NCBI GenBank assembly: GCA_002375765.1
Contig: DFMV01000038.1
Coordinates: 1-13,491 of the forward strand
Length of the DNA: 13,491 nucleotides
Source: Rhizobiales bacterium UBA3584
GTDB lineage: Bacteria > Pseudomonadota > Alphaproteobacteria > Rhizobiales > Devosiaceae
Reading direction: 5' to 3'
The translations under genes were made by a program, and so were the position numbers. Under the pieces are notes generated by a model. That model saw only the letters and a program-made list of their open reading frames with translations. It made no database searches and was not told the DNA's origin. Of this stretch, positions 7,345 through 13,491 are shown in pieces; the stretch's first letter is position 1; every line of letters starts with the position of its first letter.

Positions 7345-8019
7345 TCACGAACCCGGTCTGGCTGCATCCCCTTCCCCGTTGGCCTCGACCTCGACCAGCG
7401 AGCGCACATGGGACTTCCAGTGTTCCAGCAGCTTGTCGAAATAAACAGCATCCTCACGCAACACCATCTGGATTGCTATTCCTCGGAAAAGTGCCGTCGT
7501 CATGGTCAGGACGGTTATCGGGTCTTCTGTACTCGAGCCTGTTTCGTGAAAGAACTCACGCCAGCAGGCCTCAAGCGCGGCGTGGAACTCCTTGACGACA
7601 GGCATGAATTTCTGGCGCAGAGGCTCGTTGTGGCGAGCTTCCGTGATGTGTTCGAGCGTGACGAAGATCAACTTCCCCGAATACATCGCCCAAAGCTTGT
7701 CGAGGAAATCGTCGAGCATGAGCTCGCCAGCCCTCGCCAACCCGAGCCAGGACCTGATTTCACGGGTCGCATCGGCGAGCATCCGCTCGTAAGAAACGAC
7801 GATCAGGTCCTCCTTGCTGGCATAATGATGCATCAGTGCGCCACGAGAAACGCCGGCCCTCCTGGCGATATCGGCTGTTGTCAGACGCGCGAAGCCATTT
7901 TCGTACATCGCGTCGATCGTCGCCTGCATCAAAAGCTCTTGCGTTGTTGCGCTTCGCTCCTCCTGCGTCCGCCTCTTGCTTGTCCTTTGCGATGAGCCGG
8001 CGTGTTCGCTCGAAGCCAT
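7345..8019 (-). CDS. TetR/AcrR-family transcriptional regulator
   Basis: The 224-residue protein has a TetR N-terminal DNA-binding domain: the three-helix unit spans about residues 25-72, with helix-turn-helix TTADIARRAGVSRGALMHHY (47-66) and the usual SKEDL after it. The C-terminal helices (about 85-210) form the ligand-binding and dimerisation part and name no ligand. I chose the ATG at 8019, 16 bases after the GAF gene stop, because GGGAG precedes it by 6 bases. A longer frame reaches 8118 but would run through the GAF gene and has no family sequence. Its place between the transporter and the hydrolases, with matching inverted repeats before each sub-block, suggests that it is the local regulator, most likely a repressor relieved by the substrate or a product. 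Confidence 0.92.
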   Translation of the reverse strand: MASSEHAGSSQRTSKRRTQEERSATTQELLMQATIDAMYENGFARLTTADIARRAGVSRGALMHHYASKEDLIVVSYERMLADATREIRSWLGLARAGELMLDDFLDKLWAMYSGKLIFVTLEHITEARHNEPLRQKFMPVVKEFHAALEACWREFFHETGSSTEDPITVLTMTTALFRGIAIQMVLREDAVYFDKLLEHWKSHVRSLVEVEANGEGDAARPGS

Positions 8020-8035
8020 CAGGATCTCCCTTAGA

Positions 8036-8545
8036 TCATTGCGCGGCTTCAATCTCGGTCGCGAAAGCGTCGACGAGATATGGCGCGAATCGACTGGCAA
8101 TGGCGAGTTTAGCATCATCGAAATGCCCTTCGGCGTGCAGCAGAGCTAGCGTGCCCAGCAATTCGCCGTGGCGGATAACCGGAACGTTGATTGCCGAACC
8201 CAGCCCCAGACTGGCGATCAGTTCATGGTCAAAGAACGCCCACTCGATATCGGCCCTGTTTCGACCCAGAAACGGTTTGTGCTGCCGGATCACCAGATCT
8301 CCCCATGGCGTGTCGCCCATGGTCTTTTTCCCCGTCAGAGGATAGGCCTCGACATTGGTGCTGTAGAACCGCTGCACTTCTTTTGCCCCGGGCAGAACCA
8401 TGAGAAGTGTAAAAAGCTTGTGCCCGACAAGGGTCTGAAGGGCGTCCTCGACCGCCTCATAGAGATGGTGCCGGTCGCCCTCGGCAAGGGCTTTGGCCAC
8501 TGTGTCGAATGCGTCGAGCTGCGCTTGTGCCGATGGAGGGGTCAT
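8036..8545 (-). CDS. Small stand-alone GAF-domain protein
   Basis: A 169-residue protein made almost wholly of one GAF domain (about residues 20-165). The typical last strands VPVIRHGELLGTLALLHAEG (121-140) are preceded by the LGLGSAINVP turn. There is no visible output domain, transmembrane segment or cysteine pair, so it cannot be a sensor kinase or transcription factor by itself. The ATG at 8545 overlaps the upstream permease stop as ATGA, and tetR follows 16 bases after its stop, so it is co-transcribed with both. GAF domains bind small ligands. A role in sensing or buffering the imported compound, or in modulating TetR or the transporter, is inference. The frame runs open as far as 9118, but that extension is antisense-free shadow inside the permease gene. 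Confidence 0.85.
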   Translation of the reverse strand: MTPPSAQAQLDAFDTVAKALAEGDRHHLYEAVEDALQTLVGHKLFTLLMVLPGAKEVQRFYSTNVEAYPLTGKKTMGDTPWGDLVIRQHKPFLGRNRADIEWAFFDHELIASLGLGSAINVPVIRHGELLGTLALLHAEGHFDDAKLAIASRFAPYLVDAFATEIEAAQ

Positions 8546-9438
8546 GCTGGAGCCTTCTGACTTTTTTCCTTGAAAAGACCGCCCGGCGCAAAACGCAGGA
8601 CCACAATCAGCGCCAATCCCACGATCATTTCGCGAACCGAAGCGATCTGCACCGCTGAGAGCATGGGCAGGATTTCGCCGGCGAAGCGGCTGATTTCCAG
8701 CCATGCAACCAGAAGATAGGCCCCCACGGTGGCGCCCAGCGCCCGTGTATTGCCTCCCGCGGTCGCCGCCAGGAACACATAAATGGTGATCAGCGGCAAG
8801 AACAGGTCCGGTGAAATGTAGGATATGTAGCTGCCATACAGGGCTCCGGCCATGCCGGCGATCGAAGCGCCGAGCACGAAGGCCTGGATCTTGAAGACGA
8901 CCACTTTTTTGCCGGCGACCGAGGCAACGACCTGATCGTCGCGAACGGCCCTGAGAACACGTCCCCATGGCGATTTTACCAACCGGGTGATGATGAGACC
9001 CGTCACAATGCAAATGACCGTTGCCAGAACCAGGAACTGGACGTGGTACATCAGCCCGCCATCCCGGTCGAACAGAGCCGGAATGCCCGCAATGCCGTCT
9101 GTGCCGCCGGTAAGCCATATCTCATTGGACGCAACGATCCGCACAACTTCGGCAAAGCCCAGCGTGACGATGGCAAGGTAATCGTCGCGCAGCCTAAGCG
9201 TCGAAAATGTAACAGCGAGCCCCAAAAGCCCGCCGGCGATCAACCCCATGATCGGTCCGGTAAAGGCGGGCCAGCCAAAATCGGTTGTCAGAAGTGCCGA
9301 GGTATAGGCGCCGATGGCAAAAAAACCGACGAGACCGAGATTGACCATTCCGGTCTGTCCCCAGATCGGCACCAGGCTCTGGGCCAGCAGGGCGTAAATG
9401 GCGGCAATAGCAAGGATGAAGACGATATAGGACAACAA
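8542..9438 (-). CDS. Branched-chain amino-acid type ABC transporter permease, LivM family
   Basis: The 298-residue, highly hydrophobic protein shows the LivM pattern of about eight to ten membrane helices. Family-typical stretches are WGQTGMVNLGLVGFFAIGAY, near residues 26-45, and the cytoplasmic loop SPWGRVLRAVRDDQVVA that contacts the ATPase. It forms the inner-membrane channel with the LivH-type partner. The start is TTG at 9438, preceded by AAGGTG at 5-base spacing and 4 bases beyond the LivH stop. A second TTG follows as codon 2, and no ATG is near. The last codon overlaps the GAF gene start as ATGA. LivHMGF-type systems also carry urea, short amides, aromatic acids and dipeptides, so branched-chain amino acids should not be assumed. 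Confidence 0.93.
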   Translation of the reverse strand: MLSYIVFILAIAAIYALLAQSLVPIWGQTGMVNLGLVGFFAIGAYTSALLTTDFGWPAFTGPIMGLIAGGLLGLAVTFSTLRLRDDYLAIVTLGFAEVVRIVASNEIWLTGGTDGIAGIPALFDRDGGLMYHVQFLVLATVICIVTGLIITRLVKSPWGRVLRAVRDDQVVASVAGKKVVVFKIQAFVLGASIAGMAGALYGSYISYISPDLFLPLITIYVFLAATAGGNTRALGATVGAYLLVAWLEISRFAGEILPMLSAVQIASVREMIVGLALIVVLRFAPGGLFKEKSQKAPA

Positions 9439-9442
9439 GCGC

Positions 9443-10312
9443 TCACCTTGCCTTGGCGCCGACCAGTCCTTGTGGACGGAAGGTCAGAACGATGAGGATG
9501 ACGATAAAGCTCACGGCGAGGCGGTAGGCAGGTGCGAGATAGGCTACCGTCATTTCTTCGATGATACCGATAGACAACGCACCGATCACGGCGCCCGGAA
9601 TGGAGCCGAGCCCGCCCAGAACGGCGGCGGCAAAGATCGAAAGCAGCAGGCGCGTCCCCACCATCGGATCCACAGAGGCATCGACGGCAAGCAAGGCTCC
9701 GCCAAGCCCGCACAAACCCAGCGACACGGCAATCGTGATATCGGCGATCCGCACCGGCTCGACGCCCTTGAGCCGGGCGAGATCAGGATTGTCCGCACAA
9801 GCTCGCATTGCCCGGCCAAAGCGGGTGAATTTGAGCGCCGCCCAGATGGCCGCCATGATCCCCACCGACATCAAAAGGTTGCGCAATTGCTGCGGACCGA
9901 CACGAATACCCACCAACATCATGTCGCGCTCGAGCGGCACGTCGAAGCCGCGCAGATTGTTGGAAAAAAAGAACCGCACGCCATTTTCAAGAACAATAGC
10001 CACGGCGAGCGAAGCAATCGCCATGGTGAGCGCGCCCGACGCCGCAAGCGGCCGAACGGCGACTTTTTCGGTTACCAGCCCTATCGCTCCGGCAGCCAGG
10101 AACGCGATGGCGATACTGGGCCAGATCGAAAGACCTGCACCGGTGTTGGCCATCCAGCCGGCGTAAGCGCCGACGGTGGCGATCGCACCGATCATGAAGT
10201 TCGGATAGCCGCGAATGGCAAAAATTGCCGTGAACCCAATGGCCGGCACCGCGAGAACGGTGCCGGACACGAGCCCATTGGCAAGAGCCTGGGCAAAAAT
10301 CTCGAAGGTCAT
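9443..10312 (-). CDS. Branched-chain amino-acid type ABC transporter permease, LivH family
   Basis: The 289-residue hydrophobic protein has about eight membrane segments and LivH hallmarks: the N-terminal QALANGLVSGTVLAVPAIGF stretch, the loop FTRFGRAMRACADNPDLARL that couples to the ATPases, and the end FRPQGLVGAKAR. It pairs with the LivM-type protein in the inner membrane. The ATG at 10312 overlaps the binding-protein stop as ATGA (10309-10312), which indicates coupled translation. The next gene starts 4 bases after its stop. Confidence 0.94.
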   Translation of the reverse strand: MTFEIFAQALANGLVSGTVLAVPAIGFTAIFAIRGYPNFMIGAIATVGAYAGWMANTGAGLSIWPSIAIAFLAAGAIGLVTEKVAVRPLAASGALTMAIASLAVAIVLENGVRFFFSNNLRGFDVPLERDMMLVGIRVGPQQLRNLLMSVGIMAAIWAALKFTRFGRAMRACADNPDLARLKGVEPVRIADITIAVSLGLCGLGGALLAVDASVDPMVGTRLLLSIFAAAVLGGLGSIPGAVIGALSIGIIEEMTVAYLAPAYRLAVSFIVILIVLTFRPQGLVGAKAR

Positions 10313-11523
10313 GCGATCTTCAACAGTTCGATGGCACCGCCAACCACCTGCTCATAACGGAAGCTGGCATCGGTTATGTCGCCGATTTCATTGAACTCAC
10401 ATGGACCCGAAGCCCCCGCATAGTCCACCTTCTCGCCGGCAAGGATCGCCTCGATGCCCGCGACTGCGTTATCGACTTCCATGCCGCCGCCCTGGGAAAC
10501 TTCGCGGACCGAGTCGCGGATTTCGGTCCCGGACGATCCGCCGGCATGGGCGATAGCCATCAGAGCCAGGTTGATGTGGTCGTAAACCTGACAGGTGTAG
10601 GTGTCCGGCACGTCGATGCCCACCAGCCCCGCCAGCCGATCGTAAGCCGTGCCGCCCTCGGCCGGTGAGGGAGCCAGAGTATAGGCGCCTTCAACGACCT
10701 CGGCGGGGAGACCGCCGATCAGGTCCTGATTGATCGAATAGGCAAAGCCCAGAAGATGCCCCTCGTAGCCGGCCCGATAGATGTCGCGCAGCAATACCGT
10801 GGTGTCCGGGGTATAGCCGCCAAGGATCAGCATGTCGGGATCGAAGCGCAGCGCCTGGTCCAGTTCGGAGCGCAGCGACGGCTTCTTGTCGTCGTAGATC
10901 AGCCTTTCGACTTCACCGCCCGCAGCCTCGACCGCGGCCTTGATCGTCGTGTACTGGCTATCGGCGAACGGGGTCTGCGGTGTAAGGAAAAAGACGCGGC
11001 GGTCGCCAAGTTCCACGGCATACTCGCCGAACTTCTGTCCCTGCAATGTCGTGTTGGGCTGGGTGCGGATGATGTAGCCATTGTGAGGCAACTGAGTGAT
11101 CGAGTCCGCACCGGAAACCGTGAACAGCATCCGCTCGCTTTCCCAGGCCATAGGCGCAACCGCTGTGGTCACAGCTGAAGCCCAGGTTCCGATGATGGCC
11201 GATACGTTATCGACATCGATCAGCTTGCGCGCCGCGCGGACGGCCGCTTCTGGACTGGTCTGCGAATCTTCCGAGACCAGGATGATTTCGCGACCGAGCA
11301 CGCCGGCAGCGTTCACTTCATCGACGACCTTGCGCACCGCGTCGGCCATCACCGGGCCGTAGGGGCCACCTGCACCGGTGAGCGGGGTGAGCGTGCCGAT
11401 GTGAATCGCACTCTCCTGCGCCCGCAGGATGGCCGGAGCGGCAAGCGTAAACGTTGCCGTGGCCGCGATCCCCTTGATCACGTCACGACGGTTGGCGCCC
11501 CGCTTGAACATGCCGATTGTCAT
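10309..11523 (-). CDS. Periplasmic substrate-binding protein, Liv/Leu-Ile-Val-binding type, with Tat-like signal
   Basis: The 404-residue binding protein belongs to the type I periplasmic (HAAT) family. After the signal, HIGTLTPLTGAGGPYGP (41-57) is the typical first strand and ligand loop, and AVRAARKLID and ALRFDPDMLILGGYTPDT fit the two-lobed fold. The N terminus carries a twin arginine (R12-R13 in NRRDVIKG), a hydrophobic stretch and a likely cleavage after AILRAQ (about residue 36), so export by Tat is probable and the protein would fold before export. AAGGAAGGA stands 8 bases before the ATG at 11523. The gene sits between the ATPases (39-base gap) and the permeases, an order less usual than binding protein first. 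Relatives bind amino acids, amides or aromatic acids; the ligand is not readable here. Confidence 0.94.
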   Translation of the reverse strand: MTIGMFKRGANRRDVIKGIAATATFTLAAPAILRAQESAIHIGTLTPLTGAGGPYGPVMADAVRKVVDEVNAAGVLGREIILVSEDSQTSPEAAVRAARKLIDVDNVSAIIGTWASAVTTAVAPMAWESERMLFTVSGADSITQLPHNGYIIRTQPNTTLQGQKFGEYAVELGDRRVFFLTPQTPFADSQYTTIKAAVEAAGGEVERLIYDDKKPSLRSELDQALRFDPDMLILGGYTPDTTVLLRDIYRAGYEGHLLGFAYSINQDLIGGLPAEVVEGAYTLAPSPAEGGTAYDRLAGLVGIDVPDTYTCQVYDHINLALMAIAHAGGSSGTEIRDSVREVSQGGGMEVDNAVAGIEAILAGEKVDYAGASGPCEFNEIGDITDASFRYEQVVGGAIELLKIA

Positions 11524-11562
11524 TGTTGAGTTCCTTCCTTTGAACGACCGATCGCCTTTCGA

Positions 11563-12270
11563 TCAGCCTCTGCCACCCAAAAAGGCCTGGCGAACTTCCG
11601 GGTCCCTTCCCAGTTCATCAGCCTTGCCTTCCAGCACCACGCGTCCGTCCACCAACACGCACGCCTTATCGGACATGGCGAGGGCGGCGAGCGCATTTTG
11701 CTCGACCATCAGCACCGCGATTCCCTCGTCGGCGACAGATCGAACGACCTTGAAAATTTCTGCTGCAGCCACCGGCGAAAGCGCCGCGGTGGGCTCGTCG
11801 AGCAAGAGCACGCGCGGCGATGCCATCATCGCTATGGCCATGGCGAGGGTCTGGCGCTGTCCACCCGAAAGCGACGCAGCAGCATTCCGGCGGCGTTCCT
11901 TGAGAGCTGGAAAGCGGGCAAATATGTCTTCAGACCGCTCCTTTTCCTGCCTTGGATCGAGATAGCCTCCCATCGAGAGGTTCTCTGCGACCGAAAGAGC
12001 GCCGAACACATTGTGCTCTTGAGGCACAAAGACCATGCCATGACGTGCACGGCTCTGCGGATCGAGCGTCGTCAGAGCATTGCCATCGAGGGTGACCGAA
12101 CCCGATTTGGTGACGAGCAAACCGGCCACCAGCTTGAGCGCTGTGGATTTTCCGGCCCCGTTCGGGCCGATGATGGTGAGCACTTCACCGCGAACCGCGT
12201 TGAAGCTGACCCCTTTGACGATCTCATCGGCGGCGCCATAGCCGCCAACCAGGTTACTGACCGACAGCAT
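11563..12270 (-). CDS. ABC transporter ATP-binding protein, LivF family
   Basis: The 235-residue ATPase has Walker A GPNGAGKS at 35-42, Q-loop Q84 (FVPQ), signature LSGGQ at 134-138, Walker B LLLDEP at 155-160, and the LivF-type MVEQN (188-192), where the usual switch histidine is replaced by glutamine as is normal for this family. It would form a heterodimer with the LivG-type ATPase. I chose the ATG at 12270, which gives the family N terminus MLSVSNLVGGYG and overlaps the end of livG-type gene by 17 bases. A longer open frame to 12396 has no family sequence. The N-terminal strand is intact and the end LGGRG is normal. Confidence 0.94.
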   Translation of the reverse strand: MLSVSNLVGGYGAADEIVKGVSFNAVRGEVLTIIGPNGAGKSTALKLVAGLLVTKSGSVTLDGNALTTLDPQSRARHGMVFVPQEHNVFGALSVAENLSMGGYLDPRQEKERSEDIFARFPALKERRRNAAASLSGGQRQTLAMAIAMMASPRVLLLDEPTAALSPVAAAEIFKVVRSVADEGIAVLMVEQNALAALAMSDKACVLVDGRVVLEGKADELGRDPEVRQAFLGGRG

Positions 12271-13024
12271 GGTCGATGCCCCCTCCCCCCAGATAGGCGT
12301 TCTGCACATTGGTGTCGTTGCGCACCTCTTCAAAGCGTCCGGTGGCCAGTTGCTTGCCTTCGGCCATGACGATGACATGGTCGGCGATGCGACCAACCAG
12401 AGCCATGTCGTGCTCGATGAGCAGGATGGTCAGCCCGCCCGCAACGAGATCCCGCAACCTGTCGCCGATTTGTTCGGCCAGGGTGGGATTGACGCCGGCA
12501 ACCGGCTCGTCGAGCAGGAGAAGATCCGGCTCGGCCATCAAACCGCGCCCGATTTCGAGCAGCTTCTTCTGGCCGCCGGAAATTTCGGTCACGCGATTGT
12601 CGAGGACATGATCGATCTCGAGACGGCGCGCGACACCCAGAGCCCGCTCGGCGGTCTCGCCCTCGCGCTTGCGCCATCCGCCGAAAAGCGCGGTGACGAT
12701 GTTTTCACCGGGGTTATGCTGATCGTAGAGCATCAGATGCTCAAAGACCGTCAGTCGCGGAAACCCGCGCGCTATCTGGAAGCTCCGCAGCATTCCGGCC
12801 GCAGTAATCTGATACGGCCTGGCTCCCGTGATGTCGTGTCCGTTAAGACGAACACACCCCTCATTGGGCCTGATCAGGCCCGAGACAGCGTTAAAGAACG
12901 TGGTCTTGCCGGCCCCGTTTGGGCCGATCAACGCGGTGAGTTTGCCTGCATCAACGTCCAGATCCAGGTCATCAACAGCCTTGAAGCCGCCAAACCGGAC
13001 GGTCATGTTCCGTACTTCCAGCAT
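12254..13024 (-). CDS. ABC transporter ATP-binding protein, LivG family
   Basis: The 256-residue ATPase has Walker A GPNGAGKT at 34-41, Q-loop RSFQ ending at Q83, signature ISGGQ at 148-152 (Ile in place of Leu), Walker B DLLLLDEP at 167-174 and switch histidine H205 in LLIEHDM. The C-terminal part VQNAYLGGGG is the LivG tail. I chose the ATG at 13024 because MLEVRNMTVRFGG is the expected N terminus. GAGGGG lies about 11 bases upstream, which is rather far. This is the first gene of the minus-strand set, with a 246-bp gap before it that contains an inverted repeat. With the LivF-type partner it drives the Liv-type importer encoded downstream. Confidence 0.94.
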   Translation of the reverse strand: MLEVRNMTVRFGGFKAVDDLDLDVDAGKLTALIGPNGAGKTTFFNAVSGLIRPNEGCVRLNGHDITGARPYQITAAGMLRSFQIARGFPRLTVFEHLMLYDQHNPGENIVTALFGGWRKREGETAERALGVARRLEIDHVLDNRVTEISGGQKKLLEIGRGLMAEPDLLLLDEPVAGVNPTLAEQIGDRLRDLVAGGLTILLIEHDMALVGRIADHVIVMAEGKQLATGRFEEVRNDTNVQNAYLGGGGIDHAVGQ

Positions 13025-13071
13025 TGTCGTCCAAACCCCTCTGTCCGACTGGGAGAAGGCTAGCAATCAAC

Positions 13072-13097
13072 AAACAAACACGCAAGCCGGTTTGTTT
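13072..13097. promoter_or_regulatory. 8-bp inverted repeat, candidate TetR operator before the transporter genes
   Basis: AAACAAAC (13072-13079) and GTTTGTTT (13090-13097) are exact reverse complements around a 10-base spacer. The whole unit is 26 bp, the same as at 7301-7326, and shares with it AACA-ACA in the left half and GCC-GT-TGTT in the right half. It lies 47 bases before the livG-type ATG. On the minus strand, a poor promoter match (TTGCGT, 17 bases, TAGCCT) would overlap it; I give that match little weight. Confidence 0.55.
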
Positions 13098-13198
13098 TTG
13101 CTGGATGGCGCGGCGAAGGCTTCTTTAACCGGTTGTAGTAGCTACGCTTTTCGGGATTTCGGCCAGTTCAGGCGAGGCACCACACCTCATGGCTGGCT

Positions 13199-13221
13199 GC
13201 AAAATCAGGCGAAGTCCGCCT
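13199..13221 (-). terminator. Candidate terminator of the tRNA transcript
   Basis: On the minus strand, AGGCG (13221-13217) and CGCCT (13211-13207) form a 5-bp stem, followed by GATTTTGC. It lies about 50 bases after the tRNA-Gly 3' end and before the transporter promoter region. The stem is short, so the call is tentative. Confidence 0.4.
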
Positions 13222-13270
13222 CTCGGCAACCAAATCGGACCGGGGAACGTCTCTGGAATTTTGGTGTGAA

Positions 13271-13344
13271 TGGAGCGGGTGAAGGGAATCGAACCCTCGT
13301 CGTAAGCTTGGAAGGCTTCTGCTCTACCATTGAGCTACACCCGC
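13271..13344 (-). tRNA. tRNA-Gly (anticodon TCC)
   Basis: The 74-base minus-strand gene folds fully. Acceptor GCGGGTG pairs with CACCCGC, the D stem is GCTC/GAGC, the anticodon loop is CTTCCAA with TCC at 13312-13310, the T stem is GAGGG/CCCTT around TTCGATT, discriminator T, and CCA is encoded. It reads GGA codons. The outermost anticodon-stem pair is a G-A mismatch (27-43); the rest of the stem is paired. Confidence 0.97.
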
Positions 13345-13398
13345 CCGAGGGTGTCTCGCCACTCTGTCCGGTTCATGCCTTGTGGGCAAGCACGATTT

Positions 13399-13483
13399 TG
13401 GTGGAGGGGGCTGGATTCGAACCAGCGTACGCTAAGCGGTCAGATTTACAGTCTGATGGATTTAACCACTCTCCCACCCCTCC
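13399..13483 (-). tRNA. tRNA-Tyr (anticodon GTA)
   Basis: The 85-base minus-strand gene has a long variable arm, as class II tRNAs do. Acceptor GGAGGGG pairs with CCCCTCC, the anticodon stem TCAGA/TCTGA encloses CTGTAAA with GTA at 13449-13447, the T stem is GCTGG/CCAGC around TTCGAAT, discriminator A, and CCA is encoded. It lies 54 bases upstream of tRNA-Gly on the same strand, so the two are probably one transcript whose promoter lies beyond the window. Confidence 0.97.
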
Positions 13484-13491
13484 CCAATCGT

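Noticed and set aside
7084..7995. Plus-strand open frame (303 codons) across the amidohydrolase start, the intergenic repeat and tetR
   Set aside because: It crosses two conserved minus-strand genes and has no recognisable domain or ribosome binding site.
8020..8118. Upstream extension of the TetR gene to 8118
   Set aside because: It overlaps the GAF gene; the ATG at 8019 has GGGAG at 6-base spacing and gives a normal TetR length.
8546..9118. Open extension that would turn the GAF protein into a 360-residue fusion
   Set aside because: It is the LivM-type permease gene read in another frame; the ATGA junction at 8542-8545 gives a clean GAF start.
9470..10357. Long plus-strand open frame (295 codons) opposite the LivH-type gene
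   Set aside because: It is antisense to a strongly conserved permease, is charged and low in complexity, and resembles no known protein; it is explained by high GC.
11549..11563. Short hairpin GATCG/CGATC at the end of the LivF-type gene
   Set aside because: Five base pairs with no T-run on the minus strand; too weak to call a terminator inside the operon.
12269..13063. Long plus-strand open frame (264 codons) opposite the LivG-type gene
   Set aside because: Antisense to a complete ATPase with all motifs; no recognisable domain.
1..13491. CRISPR array, insertion sequence, integrase or phage genes
   Set aside because: No regularly spaced repeats, transposase or integrase motifs, or terminal inverted repeats were seen on either strand.

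Overview
The window looks like the chromosome of an alphaproteobacterium, probably Hyphomicrobiales (a Devosia- or Pelagibacterium-like genus is possible). The reasons are high GC, dense operons with ATGA and 14-17 bp gene overlaps, a mix of polar and branched-chain amino-acid type ABC transporters, and the CCA-encoding tRNA-Tyr/tRNA-Gly pair at the right end. The assignment rests on style and gene content, not on a database search. No stretch longer than about 250 bases lacks a gene.

Left part, plus strand (1-4538). The 3' portion of a polar amino-acid ABC ATPase gene ends at 692 and is followed by a probable terminator. A tight three-gene set follows: aconitase X (799-2490), a proline-racemase-superfamily enzyme with a Ser/Cys active-site pair (2494-3528) and a delta1-pyrroline-2-carboxylate reductase-like Ldh2-family enzyme (3528-4538). 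This is the recognised gene content for 3-hydroxyproline catabolism: dehydration to delta1-pyrroline-2-carboxylate, then reduction to L-proline, with the racemase-family enzyme handling C2 configuration. A 13-codon frame with a good ribosome binding site ends exactly on the aconitase X start codon.

Right part, minus strand (13024 down to 4574). Ten genes lie head to tail: two Liv-type ABC ATPases, a periplasmic binding protein with a Tat-like signal, two Liv-type permeases, a small stand-alone GAF protein, a TetR regulator, a metal-dependent amidohydrolase of the prolidase/imidazolonepropionase type, an isochorismatase-fold cysteine hydrolase and a HAD hydrolase. The two modules converge with 35 bp between their stop codons. 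The minus-strand set reads as an uptake and hydrolysis module for an amide- or peptide-like compound. Its substrate cannot be read from sequence.

The most interesting signal is regulatory. A perfect inverted repeat at 7301-7326, just before the amidohydrolase, and another at 13072-13097, just before the first transporter gene, are both 26 bp long and agree at 17 of 26 positions. They are the only two sizeable gaps in the minus-strand set. I infer that they are operators for the TetR protein encoded between them, so the ten genes would form one two-promoter regulon.

Right edge. tRNA-Gly(TCC) and tRNA-Tyr(GTA) lie on the minus strand upstream of the transporter genes, with a candidate terminator between them and the operon. 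No insertion sequence, CRISPR array or obvious att duplication was seen.
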